DNA from: Citromicrobium sp. JLT1363 | GTDB taxonomy: Bacteria; Pseudomonadota; Alphaproteobacteria; Sphingomonadales; Sphingomonadaceae | DNA: 64,000 nt | Assembly: GCF_000186705.1 (NCBI RefSeq) | Contig: NZ_AEUE01000002.1 | Coordinates: forward strand, 1 to 64,000 | Reading direction: 5' to 3' | The notes under the pieces: generated by a model | The model's input: only the letters and a program-made list of their open reading frames with translations | Databases searched by the model: none | What the model was told of the DNA's origin: nothing | Part shown: piece by piece, positions 17,202 to 25,437 of the stretch | Numbering within the stretch: position 1 is the first letter of the stretch | How the letters are laid out: every line of letters begins with the position of its first letter | Made by a program: the position numbers and the translations under genes

Positions 17202-18488
17202 ATGGCCCGCGCCATTTCCCGCCCCCCATCCCCCGCCGCCAAGAGCGAAATGAAGCGGGAACGCTTCAGGTTGCGGATCCGGCAGGTTGCCCTGTTTGCG
17301 GCCATCCTGATCTCCGGCGGGCTCAGCGTTATTCCACGCGAGCCACTCTTGCTGCTGGTGCTGGTGGCCTGTTGCTGGCTCGTGAATCCGATGCGGATGT
17401 TCAAGACCGAATTCGCGGGCATCTGGATCCTGCTGGCGGCCACGATCGCTGCCGCGCTGATCGGGGGGCAATCATTCCAGCTGGGGGCCCTCGCGATCCG
17501 CTTCTCAAATTTCCTCGCCGGCATAGCCCTGCTTATGGTCTATATCGATCGAAGGCCCGGAACGATTGCGAGCGATCTTCTGCCGATCTTCAGATTCTTC
17601 GGCGTTCAGGCGGTCCTGACACCGATCCTGGCTATTCTGGTCCCGGGATTGTTCTGGACCTTCAACGTAGAGAACACGACCTATCACACGCTGCTCTATG
17701 TCTTCACCTATCATGAATTCGTGGATACCGGCGCCATCTTCAAACGGCCGGACGGATTCTTCTTCGAACCGGGCGTCTTGCAGATATACCTCAACGCCTA
17801 CCTCTTCATCGCCCTGTTTCTGCGGCGCTTTTCCATTTACGACGTGGGGTTGGCGGCTCTCGCGGTCGTGGCCACGCAATCGACCACGGGGGCGGTGATC
17901 CTGGTTCTGCAGGTTGCAGTGGCCTATTTCCGCTGGCTGCAAACCGCTGAACGCGTGCAGAAGCTTGCGGTCGTCATCATCGCGCCCCTCGTGCTGCTGC
18001 CGGTGGCGGGTTACACCACCTACAACCTCGTGGAGAAGTTCTACGGCCAGTTCAGCGGCTCCGCCGAAGCGCGCGAATACGACCTGCGCACAGGCCTGAA
18101 TGTCGTGATGGAAAAGCCGCTGACCGGGATCGGCTTCGATTACGAGTACTACTTCGACGTTGCCGAGCAGGTGGGCTACCGCGATGTCGAGCTTTCGCGC
18201 GACAACATCACCGAACGATCCAACAGCAATGGTATCGTGACGCTGCTTTATTCCATAGGCATTCCCCTGAGTCTGGTCTTCCTGTGGGGGACTGCCCGCC
18301 AGCGCCTGTTCCGGCCACGATGGCTGTTCGGGGCTCTCATTTTTCTGTCGATGACATCCGAGGCCCTGTTCCTGCAGCCCTTCACGCTGATGGTCGTCTT
18401 CAGCGGCCTGCTGATCCCCGACCGTAAAGGAAGAGCCCGCCGGACCTATCGCCCGTCCGCCGGCCGACCGGTCAGCACGCAGGCTTGA
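17202..18488 (+). CDS. Wzy-like O-antigen/capsule polymerase
   Basis: A 428-residue membrane protein with many hydrophobic segments and one larger non-membrane loop (about residues 285-340, including GLNVVMEKPLTGIGFD, followed by NGIVTLLY), the pattern of Wzy/WaaL proteins. It would join repeat units on the periplasmic face. ATG 17202 is preceded by a purine-rich GAGGGGAG. It lies after the flippase with a 174-base gap, which is long for this operon and may hold an internal promoter. A second protein of the same class is at 27460-28863, so which one polymerises is not settled. Confidence 0.75.
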   Translation: MARAISRPPSPAAKSEMKRERFRLRIRQVALFAAILISGGLSVIPREPLLLLVLVACCWLVNPMRMFKTEFAGIWILLAATIAAALIGGQSFQLGALAIRFSNFLAGIALLMVYIDRRPGTIASDLLPIFRFFGVQAVLTPILAILVPGLFWTFNVENTTYHTLLYVFTYHEFVDTGAIFKRPDGFFFEPGVLQIYLNAYLFIALFLRRFSIYDVGLAALAVVATQSTTGAVILVLQVAVAYFRWLQTAERVQKLAVVIIAPLVLLPVAGYTTYNLVEKFYGQFSGSAEAREYDLRTGLNVVMEKPLTGIGFDYEYYFDVAEQVGYRDVELSRDNITERSNSNGIVTLLYSIGIPLSLVFLWGTARQRLFRPRWLFGALIFLSMTSEALFLQPFTLMVVFSGLLIPDRKGRARRTYRPSAGRPVSTQA

Positions 18489-18502
18489 GGAAGGCAGACC
18501 CG

Positions 18503-19471
18503 ATGCGCCCCAGAATCCTTTTCATCGGCATCGATTTCTATGCCTATGTCCGCGAGATCCGCGCCGCGTTCGAACGGATCGGCTACGACAGCGATTTCCA
18601 TCCGATCGAAAGCACGGATTTCTGGAGCAAGACTGCCAAGAAGTTCGCTCCGGGCCCCTACCAGAAGCGGCTCGATGCCTACCACGCGCGCCTGATCGAA
18701 CAGAGCGCGGCGACGCGTTACGACATGGTCCTGTTCATCCAGGTCCACCATATGAGCCACGCGAACATGGCGCGTCTGCGCGAGGTGCAGCCGCAGGCCC
18801 GCTTCGTGCTGTACAACTGGGATTCGCTGACCACGCACGATTACCGGCCCTACGCACCGTTCTTCGATTCGATCTTCACCTTCGATCCCGACGATGCCCG
18901 GACGGCGGACGTAACCTACCTGCCGCTGTTCGCCATCCCGCCCTTCTACAAGGTGGATCGCAGCCGCCCGAAGGATCTCGATCTCTACTTCGTGGGCGCG
19001 ATCGGCTCGCTCGCCCGGTTCGAGGCGCTGGAGAAGCTGCATGCCTTTTGCGAGAAGGAAGGCCTGCGCACCCATTTCCACCTGAAATGCAGCCCTGCAG
19101 TGAAGCTGATGCTGAAGCGCAAGGGGAAGAGTCTACCCGGGATCACGGGCGAATCGATGCCTTTCGAAGGCATCATCGATCTGATCGAGCGTTCGCGCGG
19201 CACCTTCGATTTCGCCAATCACGCGCAATCGGGCTACACCATGCGGCTGATCGAGAACATGGCGGCAGGGGTGAAGGTGGTGACGGAGAAGACCCGGATC
19301 GAAACGGAAGACTTCTATCGCGACGACCGGTTCCTGACGATCCGCGATCACGACCTGTCGGCGGTGCCGGAATTCCTCGCCAAGCCGATCACCTCGCAGC
19401 TGGATGTCGAGCAGTTCTCTGTCGACAACTGGGTGCGCCAGCTCGTGCAGCCGCAGGAGACCGGGGCATGA
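18503..19471 (+). CDS. Glycosyltransferase, GT-B CgeB-like
   Basis: A 322-residue cytoplasmic protein. The N-terminal half (RPRILFIGIDFYAYVREIR, and LYNWDSLTTHDY near residue 110) and the C-terminal half (GYTMRLIENMAAGVKVV, with the E-x-x-A-x-G donor-site pattern) fit GT-B transferases of the CgeB / Glyco_trans_1_2 kind. ATG 18503 follows an AGGAAGG site at good spacing. The stop overlaps the next start as ATGA. It should add one residue of the repeat unit; donor and linkage are unknown. Confidence 0.75.
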   Translation: MRPRILFIGIDFYAYVREIRAAFERIGYDSDFHPIESTDFWSKTAKKFAPGPYQKRLDAYHARLIEQSAATRYDMVLFIQVHHMSHANMARLREVQPQARFVLYNWDSLTTHDYRPYAPFFDSIFTFDPDDARTADVTYLPLFAIPPFYKVDRSRPKDLDLYFVGAIGSLARFEALEKLHAFCEKEGLRTHFHLKCSPAVKLMLKRKGKSLPGITGESMPFEGIIDLIERSRGTFDFANHAQSGYTMRLIENMAAGVKVVTEKTRIETEDFYRDDRFLTIRDHDLSAVPEFLAKPITSQLDVEQFSVDNWVRQLVQPQETGA

Positions 19472-19911
19472 GCGAGGAAACCAAGGGCTTTCGGCAGGCA
19501 ATCGCCAAGCGGGTGCAGTGGCTGCGCTGGTACAGGTACAAGATGGCGGGGTACGACATTCACCCCAGCTGCGAGATCGAGCGCGGCCTCAATCTCGATC
19601 GCTATTTCCCGCAGGGCATCCATGTGGGGGCGCACACCATCCTCACCTCGCGCGTGACCATCCTCAGCCACAAGCTGGTGCCCAAGAAGAGCCTGGGCCG
19701 CTACGACGGCGAAAAGGTGCACACCTATATCGGCGAATGGTGCGTCATCGGGATCGGCGCGGTCATCATGGGCGGCGTGCGCATTGGCGACGAATGCGTG
19801 ATCGGTTCGGGCGCAGTCATCACGAAGGACGTACCCTCGAATACGATCATGGCGGGCAATCCGGCACGCGTGGTGCGTGAAGGGATCGAGATGGAAGACA
19901 TCAAGCTCTAG
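19468..19911 (+). CDS. Hexapeptide-repeat acyltransferase
   Basis: A 147-residue left-handed beta-helix acyltransferase of the WbbJ/LacA type. Repeats run through about residues 45-135 (GVRIGDECVIGSGAVITKDVP), ending in the typical MAGNPARVV. It probably O- or N-acetylates a sugar in the repeat. It starts in an ATGA overlap with the glycosyltransferase, which may supply its acceptor. It ends the long first transcription block; a 154-base gap follows with a possible -10 element (TACAAT at 19993-19998) before the next gene. Confidence 0.82.
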   Translation: MSEETKGFRQAIAKRVQWLRWYRYKMAGYDIHPSCEIERGLNLDRYFPQGIHVGAHTILTSRVTILSHKLVPKKSLGRYDGEKVHTYIGEWCVIGIGAVIMGGVRIGDECVIGSGAVITKDVPSNTIMAGNPARVVREGIEMEDIKL

Positions 19912-20065
19912 TCCACACAAGGCTGCCCGGTTGATTCCCGGTCCCACGTTGCTATGCGGCTAGCGGATTTTTCGACGACAGCATTCCCCGTTTACAATCG
20001 AGTATTCTGCACGGACGAAGTGCCTGCATCGCGGGGCGGCTGGCGACATTGAGAGGATTTGAGAC

Positions 20066-21043
20066 ATGCAGAAGACCGCCCTTGTATGCGGTGCCGGCGG
20101 GTTCATCGGCGGGCATCTGGTCAAGCGCCTGAAGAACGAAGGCTTCTGGGTGCGCGGTGTCGACCTCAAGTTCCACGAACACGCCGAAACCGAAGCGGAC
20201 GATTTCGCCATCGGCGATCTGCGCGACCAGCGCTTCGTGCGCGAAGTGGTCGATCAGCGCTTCGACGAGGTCTACCAGCTGGCCGCCGACATGGGCGGTG
20301 CGGGCTACATCTTCACCGGCGAGAACGACGCCGACATCATGCACAATTCGGCGACGATCAATCTCAACGTCCTCGACGCGTGCCACAAGCGCACCATCAA
20401 GCGCGTGTTCTATTCCTCGTCCGCCTGCATGTATCCCGAGCACAACCAGCTCGATCCGGACAACCCGAACTGCGTCGAGGATTCGGCCTATCCGGCAAAT
20501 CCGGACAGCGAATATGGCTGGGAAAAGCTGTTCTCCGAACGGCTCTACCTCGCCTACAACCGCAATTACGGCATGGAAAACCGCGTCGCGCGCTATCACA
20601 ACATCTTCGGCCCGCTGGGCACCTGGCAGGGTGGCAAGGAAAAGGCGCCCGCCGCGATGTGCCGCAAGGTCGCCATGGCCGAGGACGGCGGCAAGATCGA
20701 GGTCTGGGGCGACGGCAAGCAGACGCGCTCCTTCCTCTATATCGACGAATGTCTCGAGGGCACGACGCGCCTGCTGCGCTCCGACTTCGAGGGGCCCGTC
20801 AATATCGGCTCGGACGAGATGATCACGATCAACGGCCTCGCCGAAATGGTGATCGACATTTCGGGCAAGGACGTGGGGGTCGAGAACATCCCCGGCCCGC
20901 TCGGCGTGCGCGGGCGCAACTCGGATAACAACCTGATCCGCGAAAAACTCGGCTGGGCCCCGTCGCAGACCCTGCGCGAAGGTATGGAAAAGACCTACGC
21001 CTGGATCTCGACCGAAGCCAAGCGGCGCGACAACCAGCGCTGA
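20066..21043 (+). CDS. GDP-mannose 3,5-epimerase-like NAD-dependent epimerase
   Basis: An extended short-chain dehydrogenase of 325 residues with CGAGGFIGGHL at 9-19, the AADMGGAGYI and SSACMYPE motifs typical of GDP-mannose 3,5-epimerase, and Y150GWEK154. The family converts GDP-D-mannose to GDP-L-galactose or L-gulose, or epimerises 4-keto-heptose intermediates. ATG 20066 follows GAGAGGATTTGAGAC. Downstream come an acyltransferase, a methyltransferase and a GDP-fucose synthase-like reductase. No GDP-mannose 4,6-dehydratase lies in this window, so the substrate may be GDP-mannose itself or a product made elsewhere. Confidence 0.85.
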   Translation: MQKTALVCGAGGFIGGHLVKRLKNEGFWVRGVDLKFHEHAETEADDFAIGDLRDQRFVREVVDQRFDEVYQLAADMGGAGYIFTGENDADIMHNSATINLNVLDACHKRTIKRVFYSSSACMYPEHNQLDPDNPNCVEDSAYPANPDSEYGWEKLFSERLYLAYNRNYGMENRVARYHNIFGPLGTWQGGKEKAPAAMCRKVAMAEDGGKIEVWGDGKQTRSFLYIDECLEGTTRLLRSDFEGPVNIGSDEMITINGLAEMVIDISGKDVGVENIPGPLGVRGRNSDNNLIREKLGWAPSQTLREGMEKTYAWISTEAKRRDNQR

Positions 21044-21058
21044 CAGGCAAACGCGGCA

Positions 21059-21658
21059 ATGCTCCATTTCCGCATCCGCGACTTTGTTTCGATCCTGCTC
21101 TACCGGCTGCTCGCGCCGTTTTTCGGGCGGCTTGGCAAGGGCGTGCGGATCGTCTGGCCGCTGCGCATCTTCGGTGCGAAATTTTGCGAGTTCGGCGATG
21201 GCGCCGTACTGCAGTACGGCGCCTACCTCGCTGTCCTGAAAGAGCATGAAGACCCGCCGCTGCTGCGGATCGGCGCCCGCACCATGATCGGCAATCACAG
21301 CCATATCGTGGTGACCAAAAGGGTCGAATTCGGCGAAGGCGTGCTGACCGCGGATCGCCTGTTCGTCAGCGACAATGGCCACGAATTCGCCGACCCCACC
21401 GTGCCGATCCTCGATCAGGGCCTGCGCCAGCTGGCCGAAGTGCATATCGGGGACGGGTCCTGGATTGGCGAGAACGTGTGCATTTCGGGGGCGTCGATCG
21501 GGCGTAATTGCGTGATCGCCTCGAACAGCGTGGTCACGCGCGACATTCCGGACCTGTGCGTTGCTGCCGGTGCCCCGGCGCGGATCGTCAAGCGCTACTG
21601 CCAGACACGCAAGGCGTGGCGGCGAACCGATGCGGACGGCATCGTGATCGAGGAATAG
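21059..21658 (+). CDS. Hexapeptide-repeat acyltransferase (WbbJ-like)
   Basis: A 199-residue acyltransferase. A hydrophobic N-terminal helix (about residues 9-22) is followed by hexapeptide repeats through about residue 180 (GDGSWIGENVCISGASIGRNCVIASNSVVTRDIP). It is the third LbH acyltransferase of the locus, fifteen bases after the epimerase. It is likely to acylate a sugar of the repeat unit with acyl-CoA. An 88-base gap follows before the methyltransferase. Confidence 0.83.
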   Translation: MLHFRIRDFVSILLYRLLAPFFGRLGKGVRIVWPLRIFGAKFCEFGDGAVLQYGAYLAVLKEHEDPPLLRIGARTMIGNHSHIVVTKRVEFGEGVLTADRLFVSDNGHEFADPTVPILDQGLRQLAEVHIGDGSWIGENVCISGASIGRNCVIASNSVVTRDIPDLCVAAGAPARIVKRYCQTRKAWRRTDADGIVIEE

Positions 21659-21746
21659 CGGCGAACTCGCAGCCGCTTGCGCGCGGCATTGTCAATCCGG
21701 CACCCCCGGGTTACTGGCACGCCGACCTAAAAGGCGGGGACTTTTC

Positions 21747-22478
21747 ATGAGCGCTAAGAAGAAGCTTCTCGGGCTGGCAAACAGCCTGATCGCACCCACT
21801 GGCGTGCAGCTGTACCGCAAGGGCGTCGACATGGAATCGGTGCTGCGGCAGGTTTCCGGCTGGAACCACGGCATCAACTCCGTCCTCGATCTGGGCGCCG
21901 CGAAGGGCGACTGGAGCCGGATGGCGCTCAAGCTGTTCCCGAATGCGCAGTTCGTCGGGGTCGACCCGCTGGAGGAGCGCAAGCCTTTCCTCGACAGGCT
22001 GAAGGCGGAAAATCCGCGCTTCGATTACGTGCAGGCAGTGGCCGGCAAGGATGACGGCGGCACGGTGGAACTGGCGGTGACGCCCGATCTCGACGGGTCC
22101 ACCATCCACGGCAGCGAGGGCGAAATGCGCACCGTTCCGGTCCATTCGGTGGACGCGGTGGTCGAAATGAAGGGTCTGAAGGGCCCGTTCTTCATGAAGT
22201 TCGACACGCACGGGTTCGAAAAGCCGATCCTCGAAAGCGCGGAAAAGACGCTGGAGCAGACGAAGTACATCGTGATGGAAGCCTATAACTTCCGCCATTC
22301 GCCCGACACGCTGCTGTTCCACGAAATGATCGCCTTCATGGAAGAACGCGGCTTTCGCGTCAGCCACCTGGTGGACATTCTCAACCGCCCCACGGATGGC
22401 GCGCTGTGGCAGATCGACCTGTTCTTTGCGCGCAAGGACGATCCGATCTTCCGCAGCGATTCCTATCGCCATGGCTGA
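21747..22478 (+). CDS. FkbM family methyltransferase
   Basis: A 243-residue class I SAM-dependent methyltransferase. The SAM-binding motif VLDLGAAKGDWS lies around residues 45-56 with the acidic FVGVDPLEE strand after it. FFMKFDTHGFEKPILESA near 150 is the FkbM signature KxDxxGxE-type region. It would O-methylate a sugar hydroxyl, possibly capping a chain or decorating a repeat. The stop overlaps the next start by eight bases (ATGGCTGA), so it is coupled to the WecG-like transferase. Confidence 0.85.
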   Translation: MSAKKKLLGLANSLIAPTGVQLYRKGVDMESVLRQVSGWNHGINSVLDLGAAKGDWSRMALKLFPNAQFVGVDPLEERKPFLDRLKAENPRFDYVQAVAGKDDGGTVELAVTPDLDGSTIHGSEGEMRTVPVHSVDAVVEMKGLKGPFFMKFDTHGFEKPILESAEKTLEQTKYIVMEAYNFRHSPDTLLFHEMIAFMEERGFRVSHLVDILNRPTDGALWQIDLFFARKDDPIFRSDSYRHG

Positions 22479-23265
22479 TACCGCGCCCGCCGCAACCCCG
22501 GACCATGCGCGCCCCGACCAGTGCGTCGAGGCGATGGGCTATGCGGTCTATAACGAAGACCTCGCGCTGATTCCGCTACGCCGTCCGTGCTCCACGATCC
22601 AGACGATCAGCCCGATCAGCTACGGCAACGCGACGAAGGACGAAACCTATCGCAAGGCGATGCAGCAGGCCGACTACCTGTGCCTCGACGGGGTCTATTT
22701 CGGCCTCGCCAGCGTGATCCTCGACGGCAAGACGATGAAGCCCAACCAGGGGCCCGACATTTTCTATCACTTCATGGAGCGGCTGCAGGAAAAGAAGGGC
22801 CGCGTGTTCTTCCTCGGTGCGTCGCCCGCCACGCTGAAGAAGATGGAAGAGCGCACGCACCGCGACTATCCCGATGTGGAGGTCGCCAGCTATTCGCCGC
22901 CGTTCAAGCCCGAGTTCACCGATGAAGACAACGACGCGATGATCGCGGCGGTCAATGCCTTCAAGCCCGACGTGGTCTTCCTCGGCATGACCGCACCCAA
23001 GCAGGAAAAGTGGGGCTACCTCCACCGCGACCGGCTGGATGCCAGCATCGTGGCGGCGGTCGGCGGGGTGTTCGACTGGTATGCGGGCAACCGCAAGGAA
23101 ATCCACGCCTTCTGGTGGAAGATCTACATGGCCTGGCTGATCCGCACGATCGACCGGCCCGAACTGCTCAAGCGCTATCCCAAGATCGGCCTGTTCTTCT
23201 GGCACCTGATGCTGGCGCGCGTGGGAGTGAAGAAGCACCCCGAATTCGACGACGGCAGGGGCTGA
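22471..23265 (+). CDS. WecG/TagA/CpsF family glycosyltransferase (GT26)
   Basis: A 264-residue protein with the GT26 landmarks: YLCLDGVYF, VFFLGASPATLKKM, VVFLGMTAPKQEKW and AVGGVFDWYAGNRK. In E. coli, WecG transfers N-acetylmannosaminuronate to lipid I. wecB and wecC, which make UDP-ManNAcA, are 10-14 kb downstream, so that donor is plausible here. The C-terminal tail departs from the usual RAP-W-EW pattern and has an extra aromatic stretch likely to lie at the membrane surface. ATG 22471 overlaps the methyltransferase stop. Confidence 0.85.
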   Translation: MADTAPAATPDHARPDQCVEAMGYAVYNEDLALIPLRRPCSTIQTISPISYGNATKDETYRKAMQQADYLCLDGVYFGLASVILDGKTMKPNQGPDIFYHFMERLQEKKGRVFFLGASPATLKKMEERTHRDYPDVEVASYSPPFKPEFTDEDNDAMIAAVNAFKPDVVFLGMTAPKQEKWGYLHRDRLDASIVAAVGGVFDWYAGNRKEIHAFWWKIYMAWLIRTIDRPELLKRYPKIGLFFWHLMLARVGVKKHPEFDDGRG

Positions 23266-23276
23266 GGGCCCCCGCG

Positions 23277-24248
23277 GTGGCGCTGGGCGAGACTTACGAC
23301 CTGACAGGCAAGCGCGTGTTCGTCGCGGGGCATCGCGGGCTGGTCGGCTCGGCGATTGTCCGGCGGCTGGCGCGCGAGGACTGCGATGTTCTGACCGCAC
23401 CGCGCCGGGCGCTCGACCTGACCGAGCAGGCGGCGACACGCGAATGGTTCATCCAGCAGCGGCCCGATGCGGTGTTCCTCGCCGCCGCGAAAGTCGGCGG
23501 GATTGGGGCGCACGAACAGGCGCCGGCGGATTTTCTGTACGAAAATCTGATGATCGAGGCGAACGTGATGGAGGCCGCGCACCGCAGCGGTGTCGGCAAG
23601 CTGCTGTTTCTCGGGTCCTCCTGCATCTATCCCAAGCATGCAGACCAGCCTCTGCGCGAGGATGCGCTGATGACCGGGCCGCTCGATCCGATCCACGAAG
23701 GCTACGCCACCGCCAAGATCGCAGGGCTCCGTCTGGCACAGGCCTATCGCAAGCAGCATGGGCGCGATTTCATCAGCGCCATGCCGACCAATCTCTACGG
23801 CCCGGGCGACAATTTCGGCCCCACCACCAGCCATGTCCTGCCCGCGCTGATCCGCAAGGCGCACGAGGCGAAGCTGGCGGGCGATGCAACAATGGAGATC
23901 TGGGGCACGGGCTCGGCGCGGCGCGAGTTCCTGCATGTCGACGATCTCGCCGACGCCTGCGTGTTCCTGATGCGCGAATATTCGGACGACAGGCTCATCA
24001 ATGTCGGTTTCGGGGAGGATATTGCGATCCTCGATCTGGTGCGGCTGGTGAACGATATGGTCGGCTACACTGGCGAGATCGCCCACGACCGCACGAAGCC
24101 CGACGGAACGCCGAGAAAGCTGATGGACAGCTCCAGGCTGAACGCGCTCGGCTGGCGGCCGTCGATCGGCCTTCGGGAAGGCATCGCGCAGACCTACGAA
24201 TGGTTCGTGCAAGAGCTTGAAACCGGGCGCATCCGCGACCTGTCGTAG
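23277..24248 (+). CDS. fcl: GDP-L-fucose synthase-like epimerase/reductase
   Basis: A 323-residue NADP-dependent enzyme. It has VAGHRGLVGSAIVRR near residues 15-29, the S-x(n)-YxxxK pair with Y143 and K147, and LGSSCIYPKHADQP, all typical of GDP-fucose synthase (Fcl/WcaG). This enzyme epimerises C3/C5 and reduces C4 of GDP-4-keto-6-deoxymannose. GTG 23277 is chosen because an upstream frame lies inside the GT26 gene. The partner gmd is not in the window. With the GME-like gene nearby, it may instead act on another GDP-hexose or heptose. Confidence 0.85.
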   Translation: MALGETYDLTGKRVFVAGHRGLVGSAIVRRLAREDCDVLTAPRRALDLTEQAATREWFIQQRPDAVFLAAAKVGGIGAHEQAPADFLYENLMIEANVMEAAHRSGVGKLLFLGSSCIYPKHADQPLREDALMTGPLDPIHEGYATAKIAGLRLAQAYRKQHGRDFISAMPTNLYGPGDNFGPTTSHVLPALIRKAHEAKLAGDATMEIWGTGSARREFLHVDDLADACVFLMREYSDDRLINVGFGEDIAILDLVRLVNDMVGYTGEIAHDRTKPDGTPRKLMDSSRLNALGWRPSIGLREGIAQTYEWFVQELETGRIRDLS

Positions 24249-24284
24249 TGGCTTCAGATCGCGCATCTCCCCAGCCGACTCGGT

Positions 24285-24312
24285 TTGACTTGAAGCCCCA
24301 AGGCACTAGAAG
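24285..24312 (+). promoter_or_regulatory. Possible sigma-70-type promoter
   Basis: TTGACT (24285-24290), a 16-base spacer and TAGAAG (24307-24312) lie in the 121-base gap before the Gfo/Idh gene. The -35 matches five of six consensus bases and the -10 four of six. The -10 overlaps the left arm of the inverted repeat at 24308-24347, so either the promoter or the hairpin may be the functional element. Confidence 0.35.
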
Positions 24313-24347
24313 GCGCGCGTTCCCCAGCCGGGGCCGAACGGCCTTCT
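24308..24347 (+). terminator. Long imperfect hairpin, possible terminator or structured leader
   Basis: Arms AGAAGGC (24308-24314) and GCCTTCT (24341-24347) pair perfectly. Inside them CGTTC (24318-24322) pairs with GAACG (24336-24340), enclosing a CCC/GGG tip. No T-tract follows. It sits after fcl and ends 22 bases before the next start codon, so it may end the fcl transcript or shape the leader of the Gfo/Idh transcript. Confidence 0.45.
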
Positions 24348-24369
24348 GAAACCACGGACGGACATTCCC

Positions 24370-25437
24370 ATGACCTCTCCTCTCAGGCTTGGCATCATTG
24401 GCGCCGGGCGCATGGGGATTACCCATTATTCCATCGCCAACGCGCATGACCATGCCGCCATCACGGGCGTTGCCGACCCGTCCAAGCTCGTCACCACGAT
24501 GCTGGGCAAGTACGCGAAGGTCGGCACCTACAAGGATTACAAGGGCCTGCTGAAGGGCGAGGAGCTGGACGGCGTGCTGGTCTGCACTCCGCCCGCCTTC
24601 AATCCGGACATCCTCGACGCGGTGCTCGAAGCGAAACTGCACGCCTTCGTCGAAAAGCCCTTCATGCTGAACTCCGCCGACGGCGCGCGGTTCGCCGCCG
24701 GGTTCGACGCGGCGGGGCTGGTCAACCAGGTCGGCTACGTGAACCGCTGGAACGACATGTTCACCAAGGCCAAGACTTTCGTGGACGACGGGCTGATCGG
24801 CGAACCGCTGCGCTTCCGCAGCGAGATGTTCAGCGGCACCATCATCCGCGATGTAGGCGAGGCGGGGTGGCGCTCCACCCACGCCAATGGCGGCGGCGCG
24901 ATCTACGAGATGGCGAGCCACGCGATCGACCTGATCGGATACTTCTTCGGCGCGCCGGACCGGGTCGGCGGCACCAGCCTCTCCAAGGTCTATTCCAAGC
25001 AGGTGGAAGACATCGTCAGCTCCAGCCTGTTCTACGACAACGGGCCGAGGGGGGGCCTCGCGGGCACGCTCTACGTCAACTGGTCCGATGCAAGCTATCG
25101 CAAGCCGACCAACAAGTTCGAGATCTTCGGCAAGGGCGGCAAGATCCAGGTCGACCAGCACGGGATGAAGGTGTTCCTGGCCGAGGCGAACGAGGCCCAC
25201 GACCTCAAGCAGGGCTGGAACCAGATTTATATCACCGACGTGTTCTCCAGCGTGCCCTTCTACGTGCGCGGCATCGAATATACCGCGCAGCTGTTCGACT
25301 TCATCGCGTCGATCCACGAAGGCAAGCCCGTGCGCTGCACCTTCGCCGATGCGACCGCGAACCTGCGCGTGATGGAGCAGCTCTTCGCCGACGATGCGGC
25401 CCAGAGAGCCGAAACGCGGGCGGGAGACGCGGCATGA
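24370..25437 (+). CDS. Gfo/Idh/MocA family oxidoreductase
   Basis: A 355-residue NAD(P)-dependent oxidoreductase with GIIGAGRMGITH near the N-terminus and the family motif VEKPF at E95-K96-P97. The C-terminal half carries GWRSTHANGGGAIYEMASHAID, a strong Gfo/Idh substrate-domain pattern. It is first in a three-gene set joined by two ATGA overlaps with an unrecognised protein and an NDP-sugar epimerase. A fresh hairpin/promoter region precedes it, so the trio may be its own transcript. I infer successive steps on one NDP-sugar; the substrate is unknown. Confidence 0.84.
   Translation: MTSPLRLGIIGAGRMGITHYSIANAHDHAAITGVADPSKLVTTMLGKYAKVGTYKDYKGLLKGEELDGVLVCTPPAFNPDILDAVLEAKLHAFVEKPFMLNSADGARFAAGFDAAGLVNQVGYVNRWNDMFTKAKTFVDDGLIGEPLRFRSEMFSGTIIRDVGEAGWRSTHANGGGAIYEMASHAIDLIGYFFGAPDRVGGTSLSKVYSKQVEDIVSSSLFYDNGPRGGLAGTLYVNWSDASYRKPTNKFEIFGKGGKIQVDQHGMKVFLAEANEAHDLKQGWNQIYITDVFSSVPFYVRGIEYTAQLFDFIASIHEGKPVRCTFADATANLRVMEQLFADDAAQRAETRAGDAA

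Noticed and set aside
17104-17202. A 32-codon frame whose stop overlaps the polymerase start
   Set aside because: Very short, with no ribosome site and no resemblance to a known leader peptide.
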